Source: Asterias rubens (lineage: Eukaryota > Echinodermata > Asteroidea > Forcipulatida > Asteriidae). From it: a stretch of 64,000 nt of DNA. A program made the position numbers and the translations under genes. The DNA lies in contig NC_047077.1 in assembly GCF_902459465.1 (NCBI RefSeq), forward strand, positions 3,844,001 to 3,908,000, in the 5' to 3' direction. The first letter of the stretch is position 1; every line of letters starts with the position of its first letter. Under the pieces are notes generated by a model. The model was not told the DNA's origin. It worked only from the letters and a program-made list of their open reading frames with translations, and made no database searches. Below are positions 50,401-58,345 of the stretch, piece after piece.

Positions 50401-53400
50401 GTTGTTTTCTCAGCAGTCATTAATGATGCATGCCAAAATCTCGACAACTCAACTTTCTGCTGGAAGTACAACATATGTAGATGATTTTAACTTAATAGAA
50501 TGCCGTTCCTCTCAGGACTAATCACAAATGCTACAGTCAATAGATCTCTCCTGCAATGATCAGCCTACAACATGAAGCTCAATCCCCCACAGGGAACTTC
50601 ATGGAAATTGCTTTTTCTCAAAGTCCCCGACCACCCCAAGCTCTAGAGATCAATATCTACCCCTTGACTTAATCACAAACCAATAAAGTACTTGGGGTGT
50701 TCGCATATCCAAAAGGATTTGCCAATGACGGGAGAAAAGACAATGAAATAAGATCAACCAAAATATAACACAAGGAACAAAAATGCACAACTTTATCCCT
50801 GGGTCATAACCCCAACAAGCCAATTCTAAGGCCTATTTCCATTGGGGTCCTAACAAACAACGGCAACAACATCACAACTTTATCCCTGGGTCATAACCCC
50901 AACAAGCCAATTCTAAGGCCTATTTCCATTGGGGTCCTAACAAACAACGGTAACAACATCACAACTTTATCCCTGGGTTATAACCCCAACAAGCCAATTC
51001 TAAGGCCTATTTCCATTGGGGTCCTAACAAACAACGGCAACAACATCACAACTTTATCCCTGGGTCATAACCCCAACAAGCAAATTCTAAGGCCTACTTC
51101 CATTGGGGTCCTAACAAACAACGGCAACAACATCACAACTTTATCCCTGGGTCATAACCCCAACAAGCCAATTCTAAGGCCTATTTCCATTGGGGTCCTA
51201 ACAAACAACGGCAACAACATCACAACTTTATCCCTGGGTCATAACCCCAACAAGCCAATTCTAAGGCCTATTTCCATTGGGGTCCTAACAAACAACGGCA
51301 ACAACATCACAACTTTATCCCTGGGTCATAACCCCAACAAGCCAATTCTAAGGCCTATTTCCATTGGGGTCCTAACAAACAACGGCAACAACATCACAAC
51401 TTTATCCCTGGGTTATAACCCCAACAAGCCAATTCTAAGGCCTATTTCCATTGGGGTCCTAACAAACAACGGCAACAACATCACAACTTTATCCCTGGGT
51501 CATAACCCCAACAAGCCAATTCTAAGGCCTATTTCCATTGGGGTCCTAACAAACAACGGCAACAACATCACAACTTTATCCCTGGGTCATAACCCCAACA
51601 AGCCAATTCTAAGGCCTATTTCCATTGGGGTCCTAACAAACAACGGCAACAACATCACAACTTTATCCCTGGGTCATAACCCCAACAAGCCAATTCTAAG
51701 GCCTATTTCCATTGGGGTCCTAACAAACAACGGCAACAACATCACAACTTTATCCCTGGGTCATAACCCCAACAAGCCAATTCTAAGGCCTATTTCCATT
51801 GGGGTCCTAACAAACAACGGCAACAACATCACAAACAGACAAACCTAGACAAGAGCAAAAGGAGAAAAACACGGAAAACAAAGCAAGAAAACGCAAAATA
51901 ACTAAATAAATAAGTAAATAATTAAACTATATTAAATCAAGGAAAACTAAAAAAATAGAATGGAGACCTACACGTAACAGGAACTCAAGCTATGCGTCAT
52001 TAGACATGGCTTATGTGGCAAGGTGGCATTTGACTACCTTTTAAGTTGTTGCTAGTAGACATTTTAATATTAGCAGGTAAATTATTAACATGAGCAACAA
52101 TTGGATGCTGAAAGGATGATCACAAATGCTGGATATTTACCAGGGCTCGAATTTGGGGAAAAAATCCACAAGACCGCAGGGCTTGTTGCTCAGAATTTTT
52201 ACTGGACCGGAAGATTTTTTACAAGACCAAAATTTTATTAGGAAAAAAAAAGTTATCACGATAGAACAGCAGGCCTTTTTCATCCCTTAGGAGGCTTTTT
52301 TTTTGCTGTGAAACCCTATCAATAAAGTTCCATATACCTACTTCACGTCATTCTCGCCGCCTCAAAATAAAGAATTCCGATTTGACAGGCAAATCACCAA
52401 CAAAACACTGCAACGTGCAGCATTCATAAAAAGATCGTCATAAAAAGATGGACCAAAAATTTGACAGCAGTAGTCAGAAGCTCATCACTGTTGGTAGCCA
52501 TACTTAGCAAGACGTTTGGCAACAAGACCTTACTTTTAATCCATGCAACACAGGGATGTGTGGTATTGCAACCAGACCTTCTTAATGCAAATTCAACACT
52601 CTTTTGTAAGGTATCAGACTTTACTCATGGTCAGTGGTAAACAATGCTGTACTAAGGTGTGCCGCTGCGCCGGGTATCAACACATCACTTCCTCGTCCCC
52701 GCTCGCTCACTCCCCGGTTGCATAAACATAAATGGTTTGAGACTAGATGTACAAGGTGTGGGCATGAGTAAACTGAATGGAAAACTTGTATGCAGCCTGA
52801 TGCACGTGAAAAAAGGACGGATTGACGTTCCGCAGGCGTGCTCAGAACACTGATTTGACGACAAGTAAAACAAAACCTTTTATTTTAAATGAGATTGAAA
52901 TACATTTTTTAATGAAAGATAATATATTTCATATAATTATTTGTAATAGTAACTATATTAGTATGCATAAAAAAAAACACAAGACCGCCGGACTTGTTCG
53001 GCATAAAGTTTACTGGACCGAAGCTAAAATCACTGGCCTCGGGCCTGCGGTCCAGCGTGAAATTCGAGCCCTGTTTATGCTGAACTATTGGTGTACATGT
53101 ACATCAAACTTAAATAGTTTATTTTAAAAGAGTATATTTTTACAAATGACAATAGAATACATTTTGGATGCTAGGTGGCAGCAGACTCACCAGGTAAATC
53201 CATTGTTTGTGGAACTGTGTGTGCATGCTCATAATTATGTCAACATTGGAAAGTTACCTGGTATGTGTGCTGACACCAAGTGACTCAAAGTATCCTATTA
53301 GATACTAACTTGTTTGTCCTTCTCTATGCACACCACCAATACCACCAGTCACAAAGACATGGATGCCAGCACGATGAGCTCCAATCATGGTACCTGACAC

Positions 53401-56400
53401 AGTAGTACCTCCAGTCAAACCCTGTATGATAAACACACACACAAAATACTCACAGACTCAACTTAATTAGGGAATAACAGTGCGAGGACCCGGTCTTCAG
53501 TGCATGGTAATTACTGGGTTGGTAACTGGTGCTGTTAATGGACTGAGCCAGAGAAGAGGTCTGTTAACAGTGCCAGCCATCAACCAATACTTCCAGACAT
53601 GTTCAGGAACCATATCTTGGTTTTTTAAGTAGGGATTAAAAAGGTTGCGACAAGTTCTTAATCGGCCGTTAAAAACTGGCAGGGTTGTGGCCACGACCCT
53701 GCAAGGTTTGGCGGATTAAGAACAAGTCACTACTCATTTATTCCCATTGATAAATGCTATTTCGGTAAAAAGACGTAATAAAGTAGGAAACTCTGTATAA
53801 CTCTGTATAAACTTATCTGTTGCCCGACGTCTAGCGTGGTGCATTTTTATGAGACAGCTTTCGGATATATCCATTTTGGCGTAAGGCCAAACAAAATAAT
53901 ATATGTGTTTCCTATTACACCGGCCAAAAAATTAGGGTCAGTAGGGTCGAAAAGACATTTTATTTTGTTGAATTATTTTATTGCTTCAAAACTTAGGGTA
54001 GGAACCAATGTTAAAAATATTTTTGCCCTTGCATGTAAATTCAACGATGTCCAAGTTCGACTCGAAAATCTCTTAAAATGACACAGAAAATAAGACCCAA
54101 AAAGCAACCGTTCCGAGGTCTGTAAATTTCACGTAACACAAAAGCAGATTCTACGCCTGTAGTCGTTGTTACTTTGCGTGCGGCAACAAAATACAAGAAA
54201 CATTGAACGCTAGAGGTCGTTTTGGAACAATGCAATACAGTGAGATAAAACGCCCTCTATTGGTAAAATCTATGCGAACCGGCAATAAACGCATTGAGAC
54301 AAGACTCAACGTGTCACGTGGGAATTTTAGCGGGTTTCCAGGCGGCGCAAATGCGAGGGCGTAGCGCAGCTCGTCGGCGTACATCGCTCAATCAACATCT
54401 GTTGTGCAATCTCAAGATTGAGCAGCGCAATTAACAGATTGCTAGCATTACGAACTCGCACGTGTACATGTAAATGCATGCTGCGACCACCAAACACACG
54501 CTACACACGTCGTCCGTCAGTCGTTGCAATACTAGTACTTGATCAACCATGGATCAACAACGTCTTTTCTCGTAAGAAAATGTGTATTTTCTAATGCTTT
54601 ATTTTAAATGTGAAAACATTTTAGAAAAAAGGAAACATCAAATATAATAACGTTAAAATCGTGCGGTATTTTGTCAAACGGGGAGTGGGATCGGGGTTGT
54701 TTTATTTTATTTTGTCTGTAAATGTATAAAATTCCGTAGGGTCGGCATGTTTTTCTAGGGTCGGTCGGGTAACCGGAAACACACATATTATTTTGTTTGG
54801 CCTAATGCATCCTCGTATCCATGGGCTAAAATGGTGCGGCGAGATCGATTACTCCTGCGAACGAGGTTGTGGGCTAACCCGCACAAACGTATCCGAAAAC
54901 AACCGGTTATAAACAGCTTCAGCTGGTCATTATTTTCTGTCGCTTGAGTTTGAACGCGCAGAATACCCACCATTTTCAATTTTTGAGCAAATTTACATAA
55001 GGGGACACATTCGCCTACATTTGGCTATTGCTCACAAGACAACATCAACCTTATTTTAACAACCTTCTCTTTACATATAGTTGATGATATGAGTCAGCTG
55101 TGGATCATAGCGGCGCTGATCACACAAGGAATCAATAACTTAGCTTACTTAACTAACCTTGCTCAAAACCCATGCAAGATCTCTTCTAGATGCTTTGACT
55201 GGACTGGTAGATTTGGCTAGATATTGTAGATCAGATTGAGTCAGTCCAATGTGTAACTTGCCATTCATCAAGGCAATAGTGGCTGGTGTTGCATCATTTA
55301 GCTCTATGATACTCTCTACTTCTTGTGCTGTCCTACAACCATGAACAACAAGTATCTTATTAAAGGCACTGGACACTATTGGTAATTACTCAAAATAATT
55401 GTTAGCATACAAACTAACTCGGTAACAAGCAGTGGAGAGCTGTTGATAGTATAAAACATTGAGAAACGGCTCCCTCTTAAGTAACGTAGTGTTCGAGAAA
55501 GAAGTAATTTTCTACTAAAATATTTTACTATCGATTTCACAAAACCTCTCTTAATATAAGCAGGCAAGTCTCAAGTAATAGGCCTATTAAACCGCAAACA
55601 AATTCTTGGACGTGTTTGGATGTTGAGTAAAAGGAGGGGAAACCCAAAATTGAGTGGAAAACCTAGTAATAATAATAATAAAAATGTGTGGAGAAAAGGT
55701 TCTGGTTAAGTGTCACTGCCAGGATTCTATTGCTTTATTAATGAAACAGTTGTATGATTTGCCTTTGGGGGTCAAAGGATTAGGAATGACCGGGATTGTG
55801 TAAAGTACCGAGCCAATTCACACCCATGAAATGTCCCATGCATCTCAAACAGCCTGTCCTAGTCAAACTCCTACTACCTGGCTTAACGTGCTGATCCCTG
55901 TTGCAAACTTAGGCAGAGGTGTGCGGCAGGTTTCTTGTGCCTTAAAACCACATTGCTCCGGGCAGATGGGGCTCATAAGCCTTGAAAGGCAGCCCATCTA
56001 GGAGAAGGAAAACTCTGATTTCAAACCTCCTTTCAATATCAAGCTGGAATGTTAGAACCATGTGCACGGGTCTCAGACAGCCTTGACCACATCGAAGACT
56101 CTCGCAGGACCGCCATCATCAACCATGAGCTTGACCGACTCAATGATGACATTACTGCTCTCTAAGAGACACGGCTTGCTGACAGTGGTTCCATATAGGG
56201 GAAAACTACATTTTCTTCTAACATGGCAAGAGCATGGAAGACACTCAAGAACACGGCGCTAGCTTCACAGTGAAAAACAGGCTAATTACCAGAACTGTAC
56301 CCCTGACAGGAGGCTCCGAACACATCCTTGCCATTCGTTTATCCACCAGCAGCGGACCATCCAATCTGCTGAGCGTTAACGCCCCAACACTCTGTTCTTC

Positions 56401-57797
56401 CCCTGTGTCCAAAGACAAGTTCTATGAGAAGCTTGACATGGCCATCAGCACAATCCCAAAGAACGAGCACTTGTTCCTCCTGGGTGACTTCAATGCTAGG
56501 GTTGGCGTCGACCACAAATCCTGGCCAGATTGCCTTGGACACTTGTGAGTGGGGAGCATGAACAAGAATGGGCAGAGACTGCTAGAGTTGTGCTGCTATC
56601 ATCAGCTCTGCATTAGCAACACCTATTTCCAGACCAAGCTACTGCACAGGGTCTCCTGGAGACATCCAAGATCTAAGCGCTGGCACCAGCATGACTTCTT
56701 CATTACAAGACGAGAGGCACTCGACTCCGCCCACTTCTTCAGCACCTTTCATAATGCAGATTGCGACACACACCACTCCCTCGTCCTCGGTAAGGTCAAT
56801 CTACAGCCTATAGGTAGATGCCAAGCAGAAGGAACGGCCCCGCATCAACGTCACTTCCTCGTTAAATCCAGCTCTTCCTCACATCACTTGATCAAGCACT
56901 CTCCTCCTTCAATCAGCAAAGTGCTGCAGACAAGTGGAACTGCCTGCGTGACACTATTTACAACCAAACAGCAAGTGAGGAAAAATGCAGACTGGTTTGA
57001 GGCAAATGCAGCCATCGTATTATACTGCAACAAAGTGAGGAAATCACGCCGTCCTCAAGCGCAAAGAGAATCCATCAACGAGGAAGCTTGAGGATCTTAG
57101 AAAAGCCAGGGGCAAGGCCCAGCAAACAGCACGACACTATGTAAACAACTATTGGCTCTGGTCTAGCATACAAGCTGCCTCCAACAAAGGTGACAACAGG
57201 GGCACGTACGAGGGAATCAAACAAGCCACAAGTCCCTCCATAAAAAAACAGCACCTCTCAAATCCAAGTCTGGAGAAGTCATCACCGACAGCAGTAAACA
57301 GGTGGAAAGATGGGCTGACAAGGACACTCCGCAAGAGGAGCTCGACAAAGCCATTGACACCCTCAATTGCGGCAAGGCCCTTTGGAAACCCTCCCTCTTA
57401 CCATATCTTCAAGCCATTGACACCCTCAATTGGGGCAAGGCCCTTTGGAAACCCTCCCTCTTACCATATCTTTCTGACCTCCTGTGCCTTTGCTGGAATG
57501 AAAGAGCCGTCACCCAGGACATGCGTTCCAACAGCGACATATTCATATTTGATATTCTGAGCTGTCTCTGCTAGATGATGTTTCCGACCATTGCCAACTA
57601 AGACTTGAGACAATGGGCTCCATGGAAAGTATTAGATTACTCAACTTTAAAATGACTAAAAAGTGTTTATTGAAGGTTTGTTTACCTGAGGTTGTCTGGG
57701 TATGGCATTCCATGTGTGATGATAGTGCTCTCTAATGCCACCACAGGGCCACCTTGACGTAATACTGAAGCTACATTTGCCTGAACCTGGATCAAAT
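26316..57797 (-). CDS. psuG/psuK-like: Bifunctional pseudouridine-5'-phosphate glycosidase / pseudouridine kinase (15 exons, 5' end missing)
   Basis: Fifteen exons with GT-AG borders join in phase into 671 codons: 57797-57686, 55332-55158, 53421-53310, 50194-50088, 48123-47997, 46127-46007, 44047-43962, 43373-43180, 41374-41213, 40362-40234, 39758-39644, 31817-31674, 30162-29993, 27887-27802, 26493-26316. Residues 1 to about 290 are PsuG-like: [10 protein letters not shown] (catalytic Glu), VKASRRDL (Lys), SMDVSADL (Asp), SAGVKSILD (Schiff-base Lys). These assignments follow E. coli PsuG from memory. The rest is a PfkB sugar-kinase fold with [16 protein letters not shown] and SGAGD. The kinase phosphorylates pseudouridine; the glycosidase reversibly splits the product into uracil and ribose 5-phosphate. 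Fused forms are known in animals other than mammals. The exon with the start codon and any targeting signal is not found. Introns are full of transposons and tandem arrays, yet every exon is open. Confidence 0.93.
26691..26829. mobile_element. Hairpin MITE with about 62-bp arms in intron N/O
   Basis: GTTATCACACGCGCGCTCGT...CCATATCCAAC is mirrored by GTTGGATATGG...GTGTGATAAC, with a 15-base loop. Outer flanks show further partial symmetry (TATATTGC...TATAATATAG). Confidence 0.8.
26979..27140. mobile_element. Foldback MITE, AATAAGGGAAT family
   Basis: AATAAGGGAATGAAAGAGTA at the left is mirrored by TGCTCTTTTATTCCC at the right, with internal TTAAACGGCC/GTTAAACGGC symmetry. Relatives are at 30388, 53628 and a half copy near 22325. 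Confidence 0.65.
27802..27887 (-). CDS. psuG/psuK-like: Exon N of PsuG-PfkB gene (kinase active site)
   Basis: Acceptor AATAAAG|GAA, donor GATTG|GTGCGT. Encodes [24 protein letters not shown] is the PfkB anion hole and catalytic-base motif. Both splice sites are weaker than those of the other exons. Confidence 0.85.
28030..28260. repeat. Dispersed repeat with ACTACCGCAGAGTGAG motif, copy 1
   Basis: Similar to 42870-43110. Both contain AGAACTGTCTTGCTTTA, GATCGT and ACTACCGCAGAGTGAGTTCTTA in the same order. It lies in intron M/N. Family unknown. Confidence 0.55.
28706..28975. repeat. 44-bp tandem array, six units, intron M/N
   Basis: Unit: ACATTACAGTTTTAGATATA followed by TACTGTGGTTGGTGTTCGAC and AGCT. 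Units are almost identical. No exon sequence is included. Confidence 0.9.
29455..29992 (-). repeat. 86-bp tandem array copying the exon M 3' end and its splice donor
   Basis: Six units (donor at about 29473, 29559, 29646, 29732, 29818 and 29905) repeat the last 48 bases of exon M, the GTTAGTTAC donor and about 38 bases of intron. The seventh, genuine copy is at 29991. The GT is intact in all units. Units are 86 or 87 bp. Use of any outer donor would add intron text with a TAA stop soon after the true donor. Confidence 0.92.
29993..30162 (-). CDS. psuG/psuK-like: Exon M of PsuG-PfkB gene
   Basis: Acceptor ATTGCAG|AT, donor CACAG|GTTAGT. Encodes [20 protein letters not shown] and [15 protein letters not shown]. 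Its last 48 bases and donor are repeated six times in the next intron (29455-29992). Confidence 0.9.
30388..30562. mobile_element. Foldback MITE in intron L/M
   Basis: AATAAGGGAATCAATGTGT mirrors ACACTTTGATTCCCATT. An inner near-perfect hairpin reads GAGGCCTGGTTCTTGATAAT and its complement. Confidence 0.75.
30685..31598. mobile_element. 914-bp element with arms of about 210 bp in intron L/M
   Basis: The left arm 30685-30915 and right arm 31358-31598 are inverted copies (for example TGTGGCACAACTG, AGGAATGAAGAAACTGTCTT, GTTTCAACACTTTTTACTGG). Ends read ACAACTAC and GTAGTTGT. No transposase is encoded. Confidence 0.8.
31674..31817 (-). CDS. psuG/psuK-like: Exon L of PsuG-PfkB gene
   Basis: Acceptor ATACACAG|TTT, donor CCAAG|GTATGA. 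Encodes [19 protein letters not shown] and [12 protein letters not shown] of the kinase domain. The last few residues (KKNDAYQ) are less certain. Confidence 0.87.
32100..32294 (-). mobile_element. LINE reverse transcriptase fragment, minus strand
   Basis: Encodes [19 protein letters not shown] and KLQQVQNT, the SRLDYCNSLL..GLP..I..LQ.VQN block of CR1-type elements. About 190 bp only. Confidence 0.65.
32366..33100 (+). pseudogene. LINE ORF1-like protein, frameshifted
   Basis: 32366-32803 encodes a start ([18 protein letters not shown]), a CHKCKDD pair and a coiled coil ([20 protein letters not shown]). 32821-33066 continues in another frame with [13 protein letters not shown] and [11 protein letters not shown], resembling the RNA-binding part of LINE ORF1 proteins. 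It may be from the same LINE as 36290-39235, but about 3 kb of other DNA lies between. Confidence 0.6.
33267..33725. repeat. 57-bp tandem array, eight units, intron K/L
   Basis: Unit: GGATCACTCAAAAACAAAAT then AGAACTGGATGAAGAGTTAT then CTGGACACGGTTTGGCT. Because 57 is a multiple of three, both strands show repetitive open frames. No protein family is recognised. Confidence 0.92.
34050..36040 (+). mobile_element. Ty3/gypsy-like retrotransposon remnant lacking RT and RNase H
   Basis: In order: gag-like text ([20 protein letters not shown], then [19 protein letters not shown]), a damaged zinc knuckle, an aspartic protease site (LLDTGSSVT) near 34930, a long spacer frame 35035-35583, and an integrase zinc domain ([28 protein letters not shown]) with the start of the catalytic domain (AIDIFGPLP). 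Reverse transcriptase and RNase H, expected between protease and integrase, are absent. Several frameshifts and stops are present, and I see no LTRs. It cannot be functional. Confidence 0.75.
36290..39235 (+). mobile_element. CR1/L2-like LINE, ORF2 and 3' end (damaged)
   Basis: 36341-36690 is part of an APE endonuclease ([15 protein letters not shown]). After a frameshift the linker continues to 37368. After another frameshift, 37349-37627 has [10 protein letters not shown]. An in-frame TAA at 37625 interrupts the frame, and 37664-39076 holds the reverse transcriptase: [34 protein letters not shown] and LFADDSIVY. The 3' end is an AAGTACC direct repeat near 39210-39230, a tail type I associate with CR1/L2 elements. 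It is in the sense opposite to the host gene. Confidence 0.85.
39644..39758 (-). CDS. psuG/psuK-like: Exon K of PsuG-PfkB gene
   Basis: Acceptor TCTGTAG|GTA, donor CTCCAG|GTAAGT. Encodes [21 protein letters not shown] 7.8-kb intron filled with retroelements follows. Confidence 0.9.
39819..40035. mobile_element. Half copy of the TTAA MITE plus TTTGA tail
   Basis: TTAAAGGAAAACGTTGCC begins a single arm like 23102-23260, ending near 40000 at GGTCGGCCATTGAT. A short TTTGA tandem follows at 40015-40033. Confidence 0.65.
40234..40362 (-). CDS. psuG/psuK-like: Exon J of PsuG-PfkB gene
   Basis: Acceptor AATATAG|AAT, donor GAATAT|GTAAGG. Encodes [20 protein letters not shown] and [15 protein letters not shown] of the kinase domain. 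Confidence 0.9.
40497..40690 (-). mobile_element. tRNA-derived SINE, copy 1
   Basis: Minus strand: TCTAGTTGGTAAGAC (A-box-like), GGGTTCGAATCCC (B box), then a body shared with 58110-58345 (TCACAGAACTC, ACACA.CG.TGTA). Confidence 0.65.
41213..41374 (-). CDS. psuG/psuK-like: Exon I of PsuG-PfkB gene
   Basis: Acceptor TTTATAG|TAC, donor CACATG|GTAGGT. Encodes [20 protein letters not shown] and [15 protein letters not shown], the PfkB signature 1 region. Confidence 0.93.
41421..41708. repeat. 36-bp tandem array, eight units, intron H/I
   Basis: Unit: AGGCAGTGGCATGGCAATAC followed by ACTCAAGGACATTCAG. It starts 47 bp upstream of exon I. It is open in several frames because 36 is a multiple of three. 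Confidence 0.93.
41714..41790 (+). repeat. Rearranged tRNA-like sequence with a perfect 20-bp hairpin
   Basis: 41714-41733 is the exact reverse complement of 41741-41760 (GGTAGAGCGCCGGCACGTTA), with a 7-base loop. The right side continues as a tRNA anticodon and T arm with an intact B box (GGTTCGAATCC). The normal 5' half is replaced by an inverted copy. Confidence 0.75.
42040..42112 (+). other. tRNA-Asn(GTT)-like pseudogene or SINE head
   Basis: GGGCTAG acceptor arm, TAGCTCAGTTGGTAGAGC D arm, an anticodon region with GTT, and T arm GGTTCACATCC, ending in CTCTAGTCA. The acceptor arms pair partly; the anticodon stem is poor and the B box is off consensus. It is probably not a working tRNA. 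Confidence 0.5.
42870..43110. repeat. Dispersed repeat with ACTACCGCAGAGTGAG motif, copy 2
   Basis: See 28030-28260. This copy has two ACTACCGCAGAGT blocks about 160 bp apart. Confidence 0.55.
43180..43373 (-). CDS. psuG/psuK-like: Exon H of PsuG-PfkB gene (domain junction)
   Basis: Acceptor ATATCAG|AT, donor ATTCAG|GTAATT. Encodes the end of PsuG ([19 protein letters not shown]), a basic linker (RRDGSKRRH) and the first kinase strand ([11 protein letters not shown]). One exon spans the fusion point. Confidence 0.92.
43962..44047 (-). CDS. psuG/psuK-like: Exon G of PsuG-PfkB gene
   Basis: Acceptor GATTACAG|TG, donor AAGCAA|GTATCC. Encodes [20 protein letters not shown] and TGGESLKA, the conserved PsuG C-terminal signature. 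Confidence 0.92.
44322..44483. mobile_element. MITE with AGGGTRCGT..GATTAGCTTC ends
   Basis: The left end AGGGTACGTACGATTAGCTT mirrors AAGCTAATCTAACGCACCCT on the right. The interior (GATCACTCACCCTCTCG on the minus strand, GACGTCATGCACC) is shared with 57860-57955. Confidence 0.7.
46007..46127 (-). CDS. psuG/psuK-like: Exon F of PsuG-PfkB gene
   Basis: Acceptor CCCTCCAG|AT, donor GCTAG|GTATGA. Encodes [18 protein letters not shown] and [13 protein letters not shown], matching the late PsuG segment. Confidence 0.92.
46618..46816. mobile_element. Foldback MITE, ACTGATCCATTA family
   Basis: GACTGATCCATTAAGCTCCG mirrors GGCGAAGCCTAATGGACCGG. It is the second member of the family at 21548. Confidence 0.65.
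46830..46980 (+). mobile_element. LINE 3' coding tail fragment
   Basis: Encodes [12 protein letters not shown] and [20 protein letters not shown] then stop, like the last residues of APE-type LINE ORF2 proteins (A.DR..WR.....VT). Only about 150 bp remain. Confidence 0.6.
47030..47996 (-). repeat. 93-bp tandem array copying the exon E 3' end and its splice donor
   Basis: Ten units (GGCTAGGGGTAGTTACC at 47051, 47144, 47237, 47330 and so on) precede the genuine exon border at 47981-47997. Each holds about 36 bases of exon E ([11 protein letters not shown]), the donor AATAG|GTAACT and 57 bases of intron. All donors keep GT. Units alternate between subtypes (GTGAAAGGCC and GTAAATGACC), so dimers have spread. 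Extending the exon would meet TAG four codons past the donor (GGT AAC TAC CCC TAG). Confidence 0.94.
47997..48123 (-). CDS. psuG/psuK-like: Exon E of PsuG-PfkB gene
   Basis: Acceptor CTAATAG|GAG, donor AATAG|GTAACT. Encodes [19 protein letters not shown] to [11 protein letters not shown]. Its last 36-37 bases and donor are copied ten times in the next intron (47030-47996). Confidence 0.92.
50088..50194 (-). CDS. psuG/psuK-like: Exon D of PsuG-PfkB gene
   Basis: Acceptor TCAACAG|GTATGG, donor ATCTG|GTAAGT. Encodes [17 protein letters not shown] and [17 protein letters not shown] with the catalytic Asp and Lys. Confidence 0.93.
50330..50700 (+). mobile_element. LINE reverse transcriptase fragment, plus strand, decayed
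   Basis: Translated text includes [14 protein letters not shown] and YVDDFN, reverse transcriptase motifs, with stops. It lies in intron C/D. Confidence 0.65.
50785..51835. repeat. 87-bp tandem array, about 12 units, intron C/D
   Basis: Unit: CATCACAACTTTATCCCTGG, GTCATAACCCCAACAAGCCA, ATTCTAAGGCCTATTTCCAT, TGGGGTCCTAACAAACAACG, GCAACAA. Units are almost identical, so the array is young. No exon sequence is included. Confidence 0.95.
52141..53073. mobile_element. hAT-like non-autonomous element (933 bp)
   Basis: Ends CAGGGCTCGAATTTGG and TGAAATTCGAGCCCTG are inverted; CAGGG starts are common in hAT elements. Subterminal AAGACCGC and TACTGGACCG blocks occur on both sides. I could not find an 8-bp duplication. 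Confidence 0.65.
53310..53421 (-). CDS. psuG/psuK-like: Exon C of PsuG-PfkB gene
   Basis: Acceptor CATACAG|GGT, donor ACAA|GTTAGT. Encodes [19 protein letters not shown] and [16 protein letters not shown], the glycine-rich PsuG core. Confidence 0.92.
53628..53756. mobile_element. Foldback MITE, AATAAGGGAAT family, intron B/C
   Basis: AGTAGGGATTAAAAAGG mirrors CTCATTTATTCCC. The inner arms GTTCTTAATCGGC and GGCGGATTAAGAAC also pair. Confidence 0.6.
53884..54803. mobile_element. TIR element with AGGCCAAACAAAATAAT ends (920 bp)
   Basis: The left AGGCCAAACAAAATAATATA is the inverse of the right end (ATATTATTTTGTTTGGCCT). GTAGGGTCG motifs lie on both sides. A lone third end occurs at 63653. No transposase is seen. 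Confidence 0.75.
55158..55332 (-). CDS. psuG/psuK-like: Exon B of PsuG-PfkB gene
   Basis: Acceptor GGTTGTAG|GAC, donor AGCAAG|GTTAGT. Encodes [20 protein letters not shown] to [13 protein letters not shown]; the Lys before ASRRD matches the active-site Lys of PsuG. Confidence 0.92.
55364..55565. mobile_element. TTAA MITE left arm
   Basis: TTAA at 55360-55363 is followed by AGGCACTGGACACTATTGG and TAATTACTCAAAATAATTG, shared in part with 24344-24500. It starts 28 bp upstream of exon B. The right arm is missing. Confidence 0.65.
56030..57560 (+). mobile_element. LINE endonuclease-region fragment, plus strand
   Basis: 56234-56548 encodes [20 protein letters not shown]. 56549-57091 continues with [20 protein letters not shown] and [15 protein letters not shown], the APE endonuclease and following region. 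Several stops and frameshifts are present. A 63-bp stretch (ATTGACACCCTCAATTG...) is duplicated at about 57354-57475. Reverse transcriptase is missing. Confidence 0.7.
57686..57797 (-). CDS. psuG/psuK-like: Exon A (first found) of PsuG-PfkB gene
   Basis: Acceptor TTTTTTGTCAG|AT, donor CTCAG|GTAAAC. Encodes [12 protein letters not shown] and [19 protein letters not shown] with the catalytic Glu. It begins with two bases completing a codon, so at least one exon precedes it. Confidence 0.9.
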
Positions 57798-57859
57798 CTG
57801 ACAAAAAACAATCACACAAAATGATATGTGAAACAACTACATGTGTTCATTACAAATCT

Positions 57860-58095
57860 CCCGCAGTGCTCATTCGGGCGAGCCCCCACCAAAAGCTAAT
57901 CGAACGATCACTCACCCTCTCGTGGTATAGACGTCATGCACCTTGGGCCAGCCCCAAGTGACGCGTTCTTCCACAAGCAGGGCACCAAGGGCTGACTCGG
58001 GTGATCCCCTGGAATGACGTCAAAGCTATTTCGTTCTTACCGGGAGCGGACCGGGGGCAGACCGAGGTCAACCCGTGGAAGCTTGCACCCGAATG
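57860..58095. repeat. Repeat sharing its core with the 44322 MITE
   Basis: AACGATCACTCACCCTCTCG and GACGTCATGCACC match the 44322-44483 MITE in inverse orientation. The flanks are GC-rich and different. Confidence 0.55.
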
Positions 58096-58109
58096 CAACC
58101 AAAATATGT

Positions 58110-58345
58110 AATCATGTCTTAATAGATAACAAATTTGCATTGTGGATAAAGAATATATATTCATTTTGGTTTTAACCCATACATTGTACACCGATGTGTG
58201 TTAGCACTGTATACTCAGTACTTACCCGAGTTCTGTGAAAAAAATCACAGGCATATTACTCAGGTGGGATTCGAACCCACGACTTTGCAATTCTAGAGCT
58301 GAGTCATACCAACTAGACCACCAAGATTGCCCGATGGCTAGAGGC
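58110..58345 (-). mobile_element. tRNA-derived SINE, copy 2
   Basis: Minus strand: GTGGTCTAGTTGGTATGACT (A box), GTGGGTTCGAATCCCAC (B box), then a TTTTTTTCACAGAACTCGGG body and an ACACACATCGGTGTA block. It matches 40497-40690. Confidence 0.7.
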
